A stretch of DNA of 64,000 bases, from contig LNKV01000021.1 in NCBI GenBank assembly GCA_001465935.1, forward strand, positions 218,501-282,500, read 5' to 3'. This document shows, one piece after another, positions 8,776-20,909 of this stretch (its first letter is position 1; every line of letters starts with the position of its first letter). The notes under the pieces were generated by a model, which was not told the origin of the DNA, ran no database searches, and saw only the letters and a list, made by a program, of their open reading frames with translations. This DNA is from Clarireedia homoeocarpa. Its lineage: Eukaryota; Ascomycota; Leotiomycetes; Helotiales; Rutstroemiaceae. Both the position numbers and the translations under genes were made by a program.

Positions 8776-11700
8776 TCACATGCCCAATTGCCCATCACTA
8801 ACAAAATGAGAGCCTCCCGCACACCTGTAACCCCCACTTTGCTTAATCCAGTGGAAACCCGCAACACAAACCCCCATTTCTCTCAATTTTGCTTGAGCCT
8901 GAGCCTCAGCCTTTTTCCGCTTCTCTTCCTCGACCCTACGTCTCTCCAATTCTGCAGCAATACGTTCGCGCTCCATCTTCGCCTTCAACGCCCGGAGCCT
9001 AGCCTCCTCTCGTATTCTAAGTCGCTCCCTGGCTTCAGCTACAACTTCATCTTTCGCCTTTTTCTCTGCTATGGCTTCTTCCCTGGCCTTCTTTTCTATC
9101 TCTTCCTGCGCTTTGATCGACTCTTTCAGCTTGCGTTGTTCTTCCGAGAAGCGCTGTGCTTTTGCCTCGGCTGCGTTCTTATCGATCTGTAGCTGAGCCC
9201 AAATTGCATCAGATACACCCGCATCACGAGCCACCTCATCTGACTCAACGGGCCCAGGCAGTGTGGCGGGTGGCTCCCGGTTCGCATCTCCATCATCCGC
9301 CTGACTCGACGTTGAAGCATTAAAGGATAATTTCGGTGGTTCCCGCAGGAAGTCCATTGTCTGACTTGGCATCAAGGATTCAGTCTTCGGATGCTGAATC
9401 ACAGCAGCTCTACTCTGTTTGTCTTTGACCATACTTTCAATGCAATGCATCGCAGAATTGTAGCTCAGAGGTAAAAGGCCATCTTCCGTTGGAGGGAGGT
9501 TATCTTGGTAGGCTACTCGAACCATGCTCTTGGCCAAGGTAATCATATCTCTTGCGTTGCCCCACGACGGCAGTTTGGTGAGTTGTGAAATAAGATTCAA
9601 AAATGGTTCGTGATGAGTGAGGCCTCTGATGCCAGAGATCACAACCTTTTCCCGTTCAAGAGAATTCTTTAAAACGGACAGGCAATTTTCGGGACTCAAA
9701 GGGGTGAATATGACTTCATCGGCAAACCGACTACTTAAGCCCTCGTTGACGCTGAGTAACCTGTTCATATCATTGTCGTAGCCGGCAAGGATGATCACCA
9801 TCTTTCCCGCAAACTTCTCTTTCGTCATCGAATCAACTAGTTCATTGATTGCTTCTTGCGCAAAAGGCCCTTCACCTAAGCGGTACGCTTCATCTATAAA
9901 AAGCACGCTTCCTAGACCCAGCTCTAACTGCTTGATGGTTTTGGGCCCGGTTTGTCCAACATATTGGCCAATTAGATCTGTAGCGGAGCACTCAATGACT
10001 TTAACTTTTGACAGAAAGCCCAGATCATAGAAGACTTGCCCAATTTTTCGAGCAGTAGTGGTTTTCCCAGTTCCTATTGAAAATCAGTACTTCCCATCCA
10101 ATAGATAGTTCAAACATTGATCCTTACCCGGTGGTCCCTTGAATATAAAATTCATTGGTATCTGGCCACGAGGATCTCGTCCGTGAGCTCTCATTCCTTT
10201 CGCGACTTTCAGATACCCCTCGAGTTTGGCGACTATCTCCTCACAGCCGATGACATCCTTGAAGAGCTCAGCCAAATTGGTTTCGGCGCCAGCTGCTCGA
10301 TTGAAATCCGGGTCAAAGTCTTGTGGTTCGAACACGAAATCAATGGAACGTTCTTCTCTAGGTAATTTGGATTGTCGAGTTTGGAAGTTAGTCTTTGCTC
10401 TACTGATCAAGTTCTCCACGTCACCTCCGTTTCCAAAATTGAGTCCATTGCGTGCTCGTCCCAGTATATCGATTGCCACTGAAATGGCTTTTTCGGTTGC
10501 TCCGAGGTCTTGATTCCTAAGCTTCAGACGCAGAATTTCTTCTAACTCCTGGTCATTGAAATCGGCAAAGTGGAATGCATCAGCCAACGGAAACCGTCGT
10601 GTTAATCCAGGGTTGACATTTTGAAACATTTCGACCATTTGATCTTCGTATCCGAGAAGTAGTACACATCGATCTTCGCCTGGCACACTTTGCACCTCAG
10701 CGACGATGGTATCTATGACGGCCGTCTTGTAGATGTCTGCGCCATTGCCTTTGTCGCCAGAACCAGAGTAAAGCATATATGCTTCATCTATAATTAGCAC
10801 TTTTCCAACTGTGGTAGCTAATATTGCCCGAGTATTCGTCTCCGATTGTCCGATAACGTTTCCGATGAAATCAGAGGGGTTTTTTGTGACAACTTGAATA
10901 TGTTAGCCATCAAGATTCTTCAAAATCCGGCAAGAGTAAATCGATCAGTGGCTGGAGCATTGAGGTCCAACCAAAGGAACCTCATTGCACCAAGGGGTAC
11001 GCCGAATTGTGAAGTGGATTAAGATTCCAAACGTGAATCAACCATAGGTTCCTGATTTTGTAGTTAAAATTCAGGGATTGAGAGTCCCAAAACTACTTTC
11101 ACGCCGAATTTTAAAACGGAACGAAATAGTAGAGCACGAAATTTCAGATTGGCTCATGAATAGTGCGTCCCTTGGTGCTTGCTTTGGTGGAAATTGGCGA
11201 AGCTATATCCGATGAGGGAAAAGTATGAAGACTTACCTTCACCATTGCTCAACAGCCCAAGATCTGCAAGAATCCGCCCGTAGAGCTTCGCCACTGTGGT
11301 CTTTCCTGTTCCTGGTGAGCCTAAGAAGGTCTTGTTAAGGGACACTTCAACTAATGACTTCTCCTCCAACTCGCGCTCGTAGTTCGTCTTGATAAGATCA
11401 ATCATGAAACTGACAGACTTCTTCACTGACGCCAAACCCGTAAGACTCTGTAGCTTTTCCCAGGCCTCACACCGAAGAATCGCTTGAGACGGGTCAGGGC
11501 CAATAAGATCCTCCTGCGTAATCAGATCATCATCAGGGCTGAGACCATCTCTTCGCTCATTTGTAAGTCGATCGGACTGTCGCTCCCGAATCCTAGCGAA
11601 CAGGTTCTCTAATGCTCTGGCGTTTCCAAAACCATCTTTACCTCTTTGCCTTCCAAGTCGTCTGACGGCGATTCTCATGTAGAGCCCACTATCACCTCCA

Positions 11701-14700
11701 GCTATCTTCATTTGCCCCGGATAGAACTTTTGTATTTGGTATTGTAGCATATGGAGGAGTTCTGCATCCGTGTAATCCTCAAAGTGAAGCGTGTATGGCA
11801 GACGAGATTGCAATCCAGGATTGTGCTCGAAGAACTTCTCCATCTGTTTACGATATCCGGCGAAGACAAACACAACTTTACCGACAAGGTTTTCAATCTC
11901 AGTGAGAAGATAATCCAGGACTGTCTTGCCACCATAGTTATGTCCCTCTGTTAATTGATACGCTTCATCGATAAAGTAGACCCCGCCCATGCCTTTATCG
12001 AGAATATCGAGATGTTTCTTGACCTCATTGACCCCGCCATGTGCGAGATGACTGCCCGTGGTCTCCACGAACACATCGCCAGGGAGTACTTCAAGGGAAG
12101 TTAGAACTTTTGCATAATGCCTCGCCACCGTTGTTTTTCCTATCTTAATGTTAGCATATTCTTAGCATCTCATTTCCCATACCAGGGGTTGAGTCCCTAT
12201 TCCTCCACCCAGCGGTGACTTGAACCTGGATACTCTTCGTAATCAAGGTGGGAGGGATCAATTTTTGATTGTCCAAATTACATTTGCGCAATCGAATAAT
12301 CAATCCTCGGAGTACCCAGAGAGTATCCAAATTCAAAGAGCTGCGGTACCATGTAGTAAATACATACCAGTTCCAGGGTTTCCAAGCAAGATTAAACCAA
12401 ATCTTTCTTTTCTGAGATCGGTGCCTTGCCGCTTGGATGTGTCCACTTTCGATTTGATGCGTAGAACCTGGGATTTTACTTCTTCAAGGCCGATCATCTC
12501 CATGATGCTATCAATGGCTTCGCTCTTTGCGTTTTCCTGGTCTTTTTGCCGTTGCCACTCTGTCTTAGAAGGAGAACTATTGTGATTTAAGCATTCTTGT
12601 AGATGCTTCTGCAAGTTTTCTTTCTTGGGGGGAGGTATCAATGGCGCTGCTTTTTCTGATGTAACTACTTGCGGTGAAGCTGGGGAATTGATCGAGGATG
12701 TGGGTGAAACCGTACTTGTCGAGGATATAGGTAGAGCGGTGCTTGTAGAGGAAGTTGCTGTCTTTGCCGCGGTACGCTTTGCAAGTTCCTTTGCTGCTGC
12801 GAGATCCTTCTTTTTCTGAGCTAAAATAGCATTGTGCTCAGATTGTAGCCGGGTGTCTTGTATAATTTGTTGTGTCTCGTCAATCTCTCTTTGAATCTTT
12901 TCGATATCTTTTTGGTGTTGTTGGATCATCATTTCTCTCTTGACTTGATCTTCAAACTTCTTTCTTGCTTGCCTCTCAGCATCACGTTTCTCCTTCTCAC
13001 ATTTCGTACATGATGTTGGCGGATGGCTTTCGTGGCATTGCCATTTGATAGTGTGCCCTTTTGGACATTTCTGCTGCATCACAACCTTGCATTGTATCTT
13101 GGAGTGATCGAAAATTTGATGGCATCGACTTGGACATTGATGGACTTTGCATTTCAAGAGTGCTCCACTATACTTCATGGTTAGCGATGTGAGATTCAAA
13201 AGAGAATTTGCGTTTAATATTACTTACCAGGGTTCTGTGCAGCCGCCATCTGGGCAATACTTCTCGAAATCATCCGGTGATGCTAGGTTGTATGTTCGGT
13301 CGGGATGGTTCTCGCATTTAACTGGAAAGCCACTATACATATGCCCATTCTTTGATATTAGATCAAAGAATTTCTTCCAAATCACTTGACCTTTTCGAGC
13401 GTGTAAGAACGTATCTGAATTGCCAATAAGAATAAGAGCGTTGCGAGCTCGAGAAACCAGAACGTTAAGCCGTTGAGGAGCAGCCATAAATCCGATGTCG
13501 TTTCTGGAGTTACTTCTGGTCATAGACACCAGAACGATGTCGCTTTCTTCGCCTTGGTAGTTATCTGTGCAAGTAATTATGGTTAGTAATCAGGCTTTTG
13601 AATGATCCCCTACGGCTCTACGGGAGATAACAACCAAAGTTCGTCTGGAAAACCTATACGTCTGAAAAGAGAGAGTTTAGAGATAAGAAAAAAACCCACC
13701 AACTGTTGATATTCGAAGCGATGGCTTGGAGCTCTTTGAGCCTGCATCAACGAAAAGTCCAGCTCGGATGAGATCAAACTTGTCTAAGTCATTGAGTATT
13801 GGATCATTTTCTGTTTTGAGTTTATCGAGGAGAAGCCTAAGCTGAGCGACATAAGGCGTGAGAACCACTAGCTTATCGGAACCATAACCCTGTTGTGCAA
13901 GATATCTCACACATTTCAAAACCATAAAGGCTTCGAATTCATTCTGCCTAGAAGATGTCGCGTTTGACTGATCTCTCAGCTCTTGGACACTGACTTCATC
14001 TTCGGGCTGCCTGTGATCCATGAATATCACGTTGTCGCGGAAGCCTCGCAGGTCCTCACGGTTCTTCGTCGAAGGGGCGTCGGTTAAATCAGGGTATGTT
14101 AGATGTCTGATGATGGAAGAGATTTCAGGTCTTGAACGGTGTTGTTTCGTGAGTGTGACATGCGGGTAACCATCAATGACCAGTCTTTCGAAAAGTGACA
14201 TATCAAGATTGTATCCGTCTCCCTGCTCTACCTTCAATGCGTATGAATTACACTTGGGACGGAGCTGTTGATGATCACCAATAAGAATCAACTGCTGAGT
14301 ATCTTTTCCTAGAGAAGTCAAAATATGTGATTCCAGAATTTCACCAGCTTCTTCCACAAGTACCACACCTGGAGCCGCACTTTGGATAGCTGAAGAGTAT
14401 TTCGCCGCAGCGGTAGTAGTACAAGCGATAATTCGTTTCGACTTGATGTTCTTTGCTTCATTCTCTATAAAGATCCCGTCCTTTGCAGCTTGATCGGCAT
14501 TAAACTGTTTACCGATTCGGTGAATTTCGTCAACTAAGTCTTGTAGAATGTCTGACTGCCATTTTGCAATTGTCGCGTTCCTTAAGTCGCGACTCATATT
14601 CCACACTGCGGCCGCACCTCGAGGCATAACATGCTGTAAACTCCCCGCGTTTGGCTCTCCTCGAATCCACCTATCAAGTAAATAATATTTACTGATAGCT

Positions 14701-16705
14701 TTGCCCTTCCTACCGACCTGAGTCATTTCACCATCTGGGTTAGAAGGTACAGTCAAGGCATCAAAGAAGGGCAAGTCCCCGGTGAGAAACTCTATGTATT
14801 CCATTATTTGTTGCTTGTTGAAGTTCGCCGCTGAGAATCGTTGAAAGGCGTCTCGCAATAGTTTCTCATGTTGCTGAAGCTTGCTAGAGAGTTTTTGTAT
14901 TTGATTTCTTTGATCATTAGTAAGCCTAGATGATGCTTGCTCCTTCAGCGACAACATCTTCGTCCGATCTGTAGACTTGGCCCCGAGTCTTACCATCTTC
15001 GAGGAAGGAATTCCGATATCCAAGAGATCTTCCAGAAATTGATCAAGCGCATGGTTAGTAAAACAAACGACGAGAATGGTTTGAGAAGTGGAATCATGAA
15101 GTATTTTTGCACCCAATGCACCAATGAAAGACTTCCCGGTTCCTAGAGATGGTGTCAACATCTGTACCAATGACCCAGATTGGCCCCTTTATTTTTGCAT
15201 TGGATGGGGAAAGAAAGTGCTTACATACCTGGTGGACCTTGGATCACACTCACACGTTGAAAGATAATCGCAAGCAATGCATCAATTTGAGAGGTATCAA
15301 GAAGAATGGACTTCTCAGTGTTCAGAAGTGGCTGAAGATCCTTCCCAGTCATATTTGAAATTTTATTTTTTAACTGCTTTGGCTGGAATGAGGGTCCTTC
15401 AATGGTCTGATCCTTATCGTAAGACAAGAGCTCTTCCGCTAGAGGAATCTCAGTCATGTCCTGCAAACGTTTCAAGAATGGCTCAAACGCAAACACGGAA
15501 GTGTCTAGCTGCACAAGCTTTATTTTCTGAGCAGTCCGGAGCTTCATCATTGCATACGAAACCGTCCTTTCATCTTGGAATTGCACGATTATTCTTGCTG
15601 GGTTCTTAACGAGCTCGTCTTCATTTCGATTGATTGCTGGAAAAGCCACCGGTTCATCGTCCACAAATAAGCACCCGGTGGTTCCCTGCCGGACGATGTG
15701 TCGATGCTCTTTTAGATAATCGAGTCGCTTCTGCTGCTGTTTGATTTTCTTCAATTGAGGCAGCTCGTCTTGGCATATAAATCGTAGTCCCCAAGGTTGT
15801 CGATTTTTGTCTCCTCCAAAGTCAATGCCATCTACTCTGAGGTGGTCAAAAGTCATTCCTTTGTGTCTTCCCGATTTCAGTCCCTTCAGCTTTTGTACCT
15901 CATCCCTAATTTCGCCTAGCATGTCCTCTCGTAGAAGCCGGAATTGATTGTCGATATGTATGCCAAGACAAGCGGATCGCAATGTGCTATCATGTAGATA
16001 GGTTTCGGGCGTGCGCAGGAATGGGTATTCTTTAGACAGAAGCTCATCTGCCGTGGGCATGATTGAAATCTCTCGGTGATTGGAAAAATCATTGTCATGC
16101 CTCCCGCCTGGTTTAGCATCGCCTTCTGCTTGAATACTGGCAGTATCTAACGAGAGTGTGTGCTTTATTTTCTGTCCTAAATTTCTGGTTTCTCCATCAG
16201 ATGATTTGAGAATTGAGTCCAGAACTCCAGGTGTTTTGGCAACGATAGTATACGACGATGTATAATTCCCAGGGCGGACTAGCAGCTCAAGTAGCAACCA
16301 TGCATAAACATATGAAGCCTCCTTGTTCAGTGAACCTTGCTGGAAAGCTTGCGTGAAAGCATCCCAGAAGAATGGAGGTTCGACAACTGCAGTGAGCAGT
16401 CGTGCGAGTACTGACCCAGAATCAATCTCTTTCAGATCCCTTGCCTGTAGATATCGAAGTAACTGCACAGCATGGCCGTTAAGGAACCGCACTGAGGTAT
16501 CAAAACGCATCGATTTCTGGATTACTTCGAGGCCTTTCGGGCTTGAAACTAGCTTGTATCCAGTGGCGGCTGCATCTTTTTGAGAGCACAAGGATTCGAT
16601 AAAGAGGTTTCCATCACGGGATGATGATAGCATCCTGTGTTCATATATTACATCGTGAAAAAGCTTATTCAGCCGAACGGTTCGAGGATCATCGATGTCA
16701 GACAT
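8776..16705 (-). CDS. Giant SF1 helicase (ZNFX1/Hrr1-like) + zinc finger + three CbbX-type AAA domains
   Basis: Seven exons (16705-15229, 15142-13700, 13564-13228, 13167-12368, 12139-11237, 10892-10128, 10073-8776) join in frame to 2,340 residues. Order of domains: an N-terminal region; an SF1 helicase core with GPPGTGKS (about 490), VEEAGEILES, ILIGDHQQLRP and VDNYQGEESD (about 973); an NFX1-type Cys/His cluster (CPDGGC..CHQ, about 1080-1130); a long charged coiled coil; and three AAA modules with Walker A GNPGTGKT, GSPGTGKT and GPPGTGKT, each with a CbbX-like Walker B (FIDEAYQL, IIDEAYML, FIDEAYRL). A last coiled coil ends in a small Cys-containing tail (GFHWIKQSGGYRC). ZNFX1/Hrr1 relatives act in RNA silencing and antiviral RNA sensing; the role of the fusion is inferred only. 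Introns 4 and 5 (228 and 344 nt) are unusually long and hold foldbacks. Confidence 0.92.
10987..11178. repeat. Foldback inside intron 5 of the helicase-AAA gene
   Basis: GCACCAAGGG (10987-10996) is mirrored by its reverse complement at 11169-11178 inside a 344-nt intron (11236-10893). ACGCCGAATT also occurs twice between the arms. This could be a worn miniature element; the arms are short, so the evidence is moderate. Confidence 0.4.
12220..12336. repeat. Foldback inside intron 4 of the helicase-AAA gene
   Basis: TTGAACCTGGATACTCT (12220-12236) is mirrored at 12320-12336 with 15 of 17 bases matching. The two mismatches are both C/T changes. The arms enclose 83 bp within a 228-nt intron (12367-12140). 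The layout fits a degraded MITE-like insertion that enlarged the intron. Confidence 0.5.
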
Positions 16706-17286
16706 TGCGAATACAAGAAAGTGCTGAGTAGATGATTTGAACTGCCATACACAATTCACGGCAGTCTATCGGTGTTCAGGTACCATAAGATTGCAGCAGT
16801 AAGTTTGTTCTGTGCGGTTAAATACTCCAGAAAGCCGTTGAGAATTATGGCGTGAGTCTGGGAACAAACTTCTGCTCTGCCACATCCAAATTGTTTTTGC
16901 TTTTTCCTGGAGTACAATGTGTTTCTTCTTGAAATGACAAATCGGTTTCACCTGTTTGGTCTTATCTTGTAGAAGGAGAGCCTCGCCTGAAGTGTTTGCA
17001 AGTTTTGTTGGCTCAGCCCGGCCAGGTGCAGACCTGGTGGAGCCTATGAACAGGCATCACGTGTAGTTAGCTGCGGGCGATAGAATTGAGGCAAGGCATA
17101 TTCCCGTCTGCCGTATAGGTAGACCAATCAGGGGGCGAAGTAGATCAAGTATCGTTGAGGGGCAATACTATTTGTATATGGCAGTTTCCCTAGGCAGTGA
17201 ATGTGTAGAAGGACTGCGAATCTCTGCACGCAACATATCTCGATCAATGATATTATAAGCCCGAAAGATAGAGTCGCTGCAACAAG
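16706..17286. promoter_or_regulatory. Divergent promoter between helicase-AAA gene and nuclease-like gene
   Basis: About 580 bp separate the two start codons (16705 minus, 17287 plus). I see no conserved coding sequence. Shared regulation of the pair is possible from the head-to-head layout but is not shown by any recognised site. Confidence 0.4.
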
Positions 17287-18735
17287 ATGTCGAGCTCAAC
17301 TTCATATAACCAGCGGCGGGGTAGAGGTCCGGCTTGGGGTAGAGGTCCGGCTCGGGGTAGAGGTCCGGCTCGGGGTAGAGGTCTGGCTTCGGGTAGCTCT
17401 AGAGCTGGTTCTTATCCTTCCGCAGGTGGGGAAGCTTTTAGGCGGGAACGCGAACGCCAACGCTTCACCCACCAAGACCCTCCCGTATCGACTAAGCCTT
17501 TTGGCCCGGAAATTGATAGCATCAACTCGACAACTTTATTGATCGAAGAAAATGCTCCGAAAATCGACAACGTCAAATATGTCGCTTCGTACAATTGGTT
17601 GGATGCGAAATCTCCCATAATACTCGTCCCAGGTAGGTTGATCTTCGCGCTGAGAATCCCGAAGACAATAGAACTACTTCATCGGATGCGGGGCTGGCTG
17701 GCTACAAAAGAGTCGTTAGTAAAATGCTGATGTTTTCGTCTTACAGGCTCCCCTCCTGCATGGACTCCACCTGCGTACGATGAGAAGCTTCCGCCCGACA
17801 GTCGAACACTGAAAGTGTATCGTGATATCAATGCGGCTCGCTATGCGACGTATCCTATGGAGCCTGCCATTCGATCGCTCCTAGCACTAGAACCAGAGTT
17901 TGACATGAAGGCTTTGGATTTGATTGCATGCGGGTCTACAGCCGGGAATCTGCTGAGGTTTGCGAGCTCTATACCGATGCCATTCCGCTTCGATGTTGAT
18001 GTTGTTGAAGATACTGTCTTTTTCATTCGAAAGGAGAATACGCCGACTGAGACGATACAAGATCTGAGAGGCTATTGGTACACATTTCAGGAACGATATA
18101 CTACATGGGATAAAAATGTGGCGGGCTCTTGTTCACATCAACGCATCATCGAGTATGATTTCGGGGGACTGCGTTTTCTGATTCGCTCCGAAACAGATGC
18201 CTATATCAAAGAGAGTGGCTCTAGTACTTCTTCCAAAAATGCAAAACCTCCCGTGGATTCGCCTTCAGATGAAATTTTTAGCAATCTAAGATTGGGCGCT
18301 GCCGCCGATGGCCCTGCGGACGGCAGCAAGCTTGACTTGAGACTCCAGGGAGAGAAAATACCTCAAACGCAGATATTCGACATTAAGACAAGATCAGTAT
18401 ATAACACATTCGACATCGAAGAAATGATTCCTCGACTTTGGCTCAATCAAACTCCCAAGTTTTTGATCGCCTATCATACGTATGGTCAATTCGATAAGCC
18501 CGAGGTGTTAGATGTCAAGGAAAAGGTGCTTGAATGGGAAAAGAGGAATACCGAGCTCCTGAGTCGATATCATGCTCTTGTGAAGAGAATTCTAGACATT
18601 GTGAGGGACTCTGACGATCGTCAGGTGGAAGTCAGCTGGGATGGACAAGGCCCTCTGCGGATCACAAAGCAAATTGAGCCTGGTAACAGAGTACTCCCCT
18701 CGGATTTGCGCCATAAGTGGGCGGAAGATTTTTGA
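17287..18735 (+). CDS. Fungal conserved protein, RG-rich N-terminus, possible PD-(D/E)XK-like fold
   Basis: Two exons (17287-17632, 17747-18735) give 444 residues. The N-terminus has four RGRGPA-type repeats (an RNA-binding-like RG region). The conserved core starts YVASYNWLDAKSPIILVPGSPPAWTPP, known from a large fungal family often mislabelled geranylgeranyl pyrophosphate synthetase; no prenyl-synthase DDxxD motif is present. Two conserved-looking patches, SETDAY (E264, D266) and FDIKTRS (D327, K329), have the spacing and character of a PD-(D/E)XK nuclease active site (E..D..DxK). That reading is my inference. The intron uses GTAGGT..TTACAG and keeps frame. The gene is head-to-head with the helicase-AAA gene, which would suit a role in RNA metabolism or defence, but no function is established. 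Confidence 0.82.
17317..17388 (+). repeat. Coding minisatellite, 4 x 18 bp (RGRGPA)
   Basis: Four in-frame copies of an 18-base unit, CGGGGTAGAGGTCCGGCT with 0-1 changes each, encode the RG-rich N-terminus of the gene starting at 17287. Copy number is likely to vary between strains because the units are nearly identical. Confidence 0.92.
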
Positions 18736-19066
18736 TGCGCCAATGGGCACTATTAGGAAATAGAGAGCCCATTGCTCGTTTGCAAATTGCACTAGATCAC
18801 GCTCACTAGGGTTTCGTCAGATGGTGATTCCAAAATTTCTGAAGATTGGGTCATTTTGATGGTTGTAATAAATGGTTTTGGAGCAACAATGTCAAATTTA
18901 ATAGTCAATCAATATTCATTCCTAGTTTTGCATTAGTGTACTAAACACTTGCTACCAGGAGGGATTGCAATATGACCCCGGCTACTGTATATGCTTTGGG
19001 AATCTATCCACGAACGCCATCGTAGTGAAGTCCAACCTGGAGCATGCCGACCTGCTGACCTTACTT
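18736..19066. other. Convergent 3' region, no gene seen
   Basis: About 330 bp between the stop of the RG-rich protein gene (plus) and the stop of the first MFS gene (minus). It is AT-rich; no gene is seen. Confidence 0.45.
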
Positions 19067-20909
19067 TCATTTGCCCGGGACAACCTCAACTATATCCGTT
19101 GGCGGAACATCGAACGCCAAATTGTCACCCATGTCTACTTTCCCTTGCATTACATCTTCCAAGTCCGGCACATTTGAATGCTTTACGCCTTCAAATGCCT
19201 GATCAATCTCTTCCAGCGTCTTTCCCTTCGTCTCCACCCAATAGGCCCAAATCACACCAACTTCCAGGACATCCCAAGCACCATTCATCATATATGTCTT
19301 CCAGCCTATGGCATCCAAGGCGAATGGGAACGAGAAAACACAGAGAAGTGCAACGCCGTTAAGGAAGAAAGTGAAGACGCCCATCCCATTGGCTCTGATG
19401 GGATAGGAAAGTACTTCTGGAGGATAGAGGTAGAGGAGTGGTGTCCATCCGAACGAATACGCTCCTTGAAAGAGGAATATCGCTGCAACTGTGCCGTAGA
19501 TTCCAGATTTGTTCGTCGACGTTCCGTACACTGTTGATACCGTTAGTGCGAACCACTAGAGGACGAATATACATACCCTTCGTGAGAGCACCAACCATGA
19601 AGAGGAAGACTGTCAAGAGAGATGTGCTTATTATCGCAGTGGCACGGCGACCAAGTGCATCTGCATAGTAGGTACCGACTAGAGCGCAGCAAAGACACCA
19701 TGCATTTAGAACGATGTTCTATGCAGCGTTAGAGACCAAACAGTCGTGTCTCTCGGATTTTGAGAACCTACAATTTGAAGTTGCGTCGTGGTATTAGTGA
19801 TACCCGCATTATCAAGCATGGTTCCAAGATAATAGCTCGCAATGACGTTTCCTGTATTGTCAGCAAGATATCTTCAAGACAAATCAGCCACATCGACGAA
19901 CCAGAAATAGTTGAGAACACCGCGGCAGAAATAGCTAATGATACTCTCTTCCTCGCGGAGGGAGTCTTGGCCATCTCCTTCATCGTCAAAGTCTCGCCTA
20001 CATTCTTCTCGTATTCAATTGTATCGATGATCTCCTTGTATTGAGCAAGTACGATAGGATTTGAGGTATCGCCATTAGCGTAAGTTTGAGCGACTACTAC
20101 CAAAGCCTCTTGCTTACGGCCCACATAGATCAGCCAGCGGGGCGATTCTGGTATGAATGGCAGGATTACGATACATAGGATGCTGAATACTCCTTGTATA
20201 AGCGAAGGAACTCGCCAGGCCCAGGTTGAGTTGTAAGTTGCAGTTCGGTAAGTCACCCCAGCTGCGATGAGCCCTCCTATGGGAGTTTAGGATGGTATCT
20301 GGAAATATTATGGGGCTCTTACCAACGTAGTAGCAATCGTTTAGTACACCCAGCCCCCAAGCACGCCAATGATACGGAAGCGTCTCAGCAAGATAAGTTG
20401 GACCTGTAAGTGTCGACGCAGAGGTACCGTAACCAACAAGAACTCTAGCTATGACGAACATTGCTGTATTTTGCGCAGCTGTCTGAAGCACAACTGACAA
20501 CAGAGTACCGACAGCAGCCCAGAATAACGCATACCTACGACCTATCATGTCCGTCACCTGCCCATATGTCAAGCCGGCAATAGCTCCACCAATCCATAAT
20601 GCAGCCGTACTGAGCGACATGGTTGCAGTATTTAGATGGAAGTAGTCGGTATAGCTCGGGAGTATGTTGAGTCCATTCCTGTGGCTGTCAGCGACGTTTT
20701 GGTCACTCAATTTGTGGGAACGAGACGAACATCATACTCCCGTCATATCCAAATGTCTGGTACAAGTTAGCACATTTATCGAGGTGCCGGATGAAAGTGC
20801 GGCGTACCGTGGAAGTAATACATGAACATAAAACAAGAAGCACAGAAACAAGCCATGAAGAGCCGGCGACTCGAGGTTGCGTGAACCGACGCAATCTTTG
20901 ATTCATCAT
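19067..20909 (-). CDS. MFS sugar porter (lactose/hexose permease-like)
   Basis: Seven exons (20909-20808, 20756-20731, 20678-20323, 20276-19902, 19851-19772, 19718-19577, 19530-19067) join in frame to 514 residues, the normal size of a 12-helix sugar porter. Landmarks: TFGYDGSMMNGLNILPSYTDYF in helix 1 and the first loop, DMIGRRYALFW (loop 2-3 signature), PESPRWLIYVGR (after helix 6), DALGRRATAI (loop 8-9) and VETKGKTLEEID at the end (PETKGxTLEE type). Such proteins import mono- or disaccharides by proton symport at the plasma membrane. Exon 2 is only 26 nt. Donor sites GTTCGT are used twice. The substrate cannot be told from sequence. Two adjacent ATGs (20909, 20906) are possible starts. Confidence 0.9.

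Noticed and set aside
12150..12240. B-box-like words (GGTTCAAGTC on minus, GGTTGAGTCCC on plus) in an intron, suggesting a tRNA or SINE
   Set aside because: No matching A box with correct spacing and no cloverleaf; the inverted arms explain the segment better.
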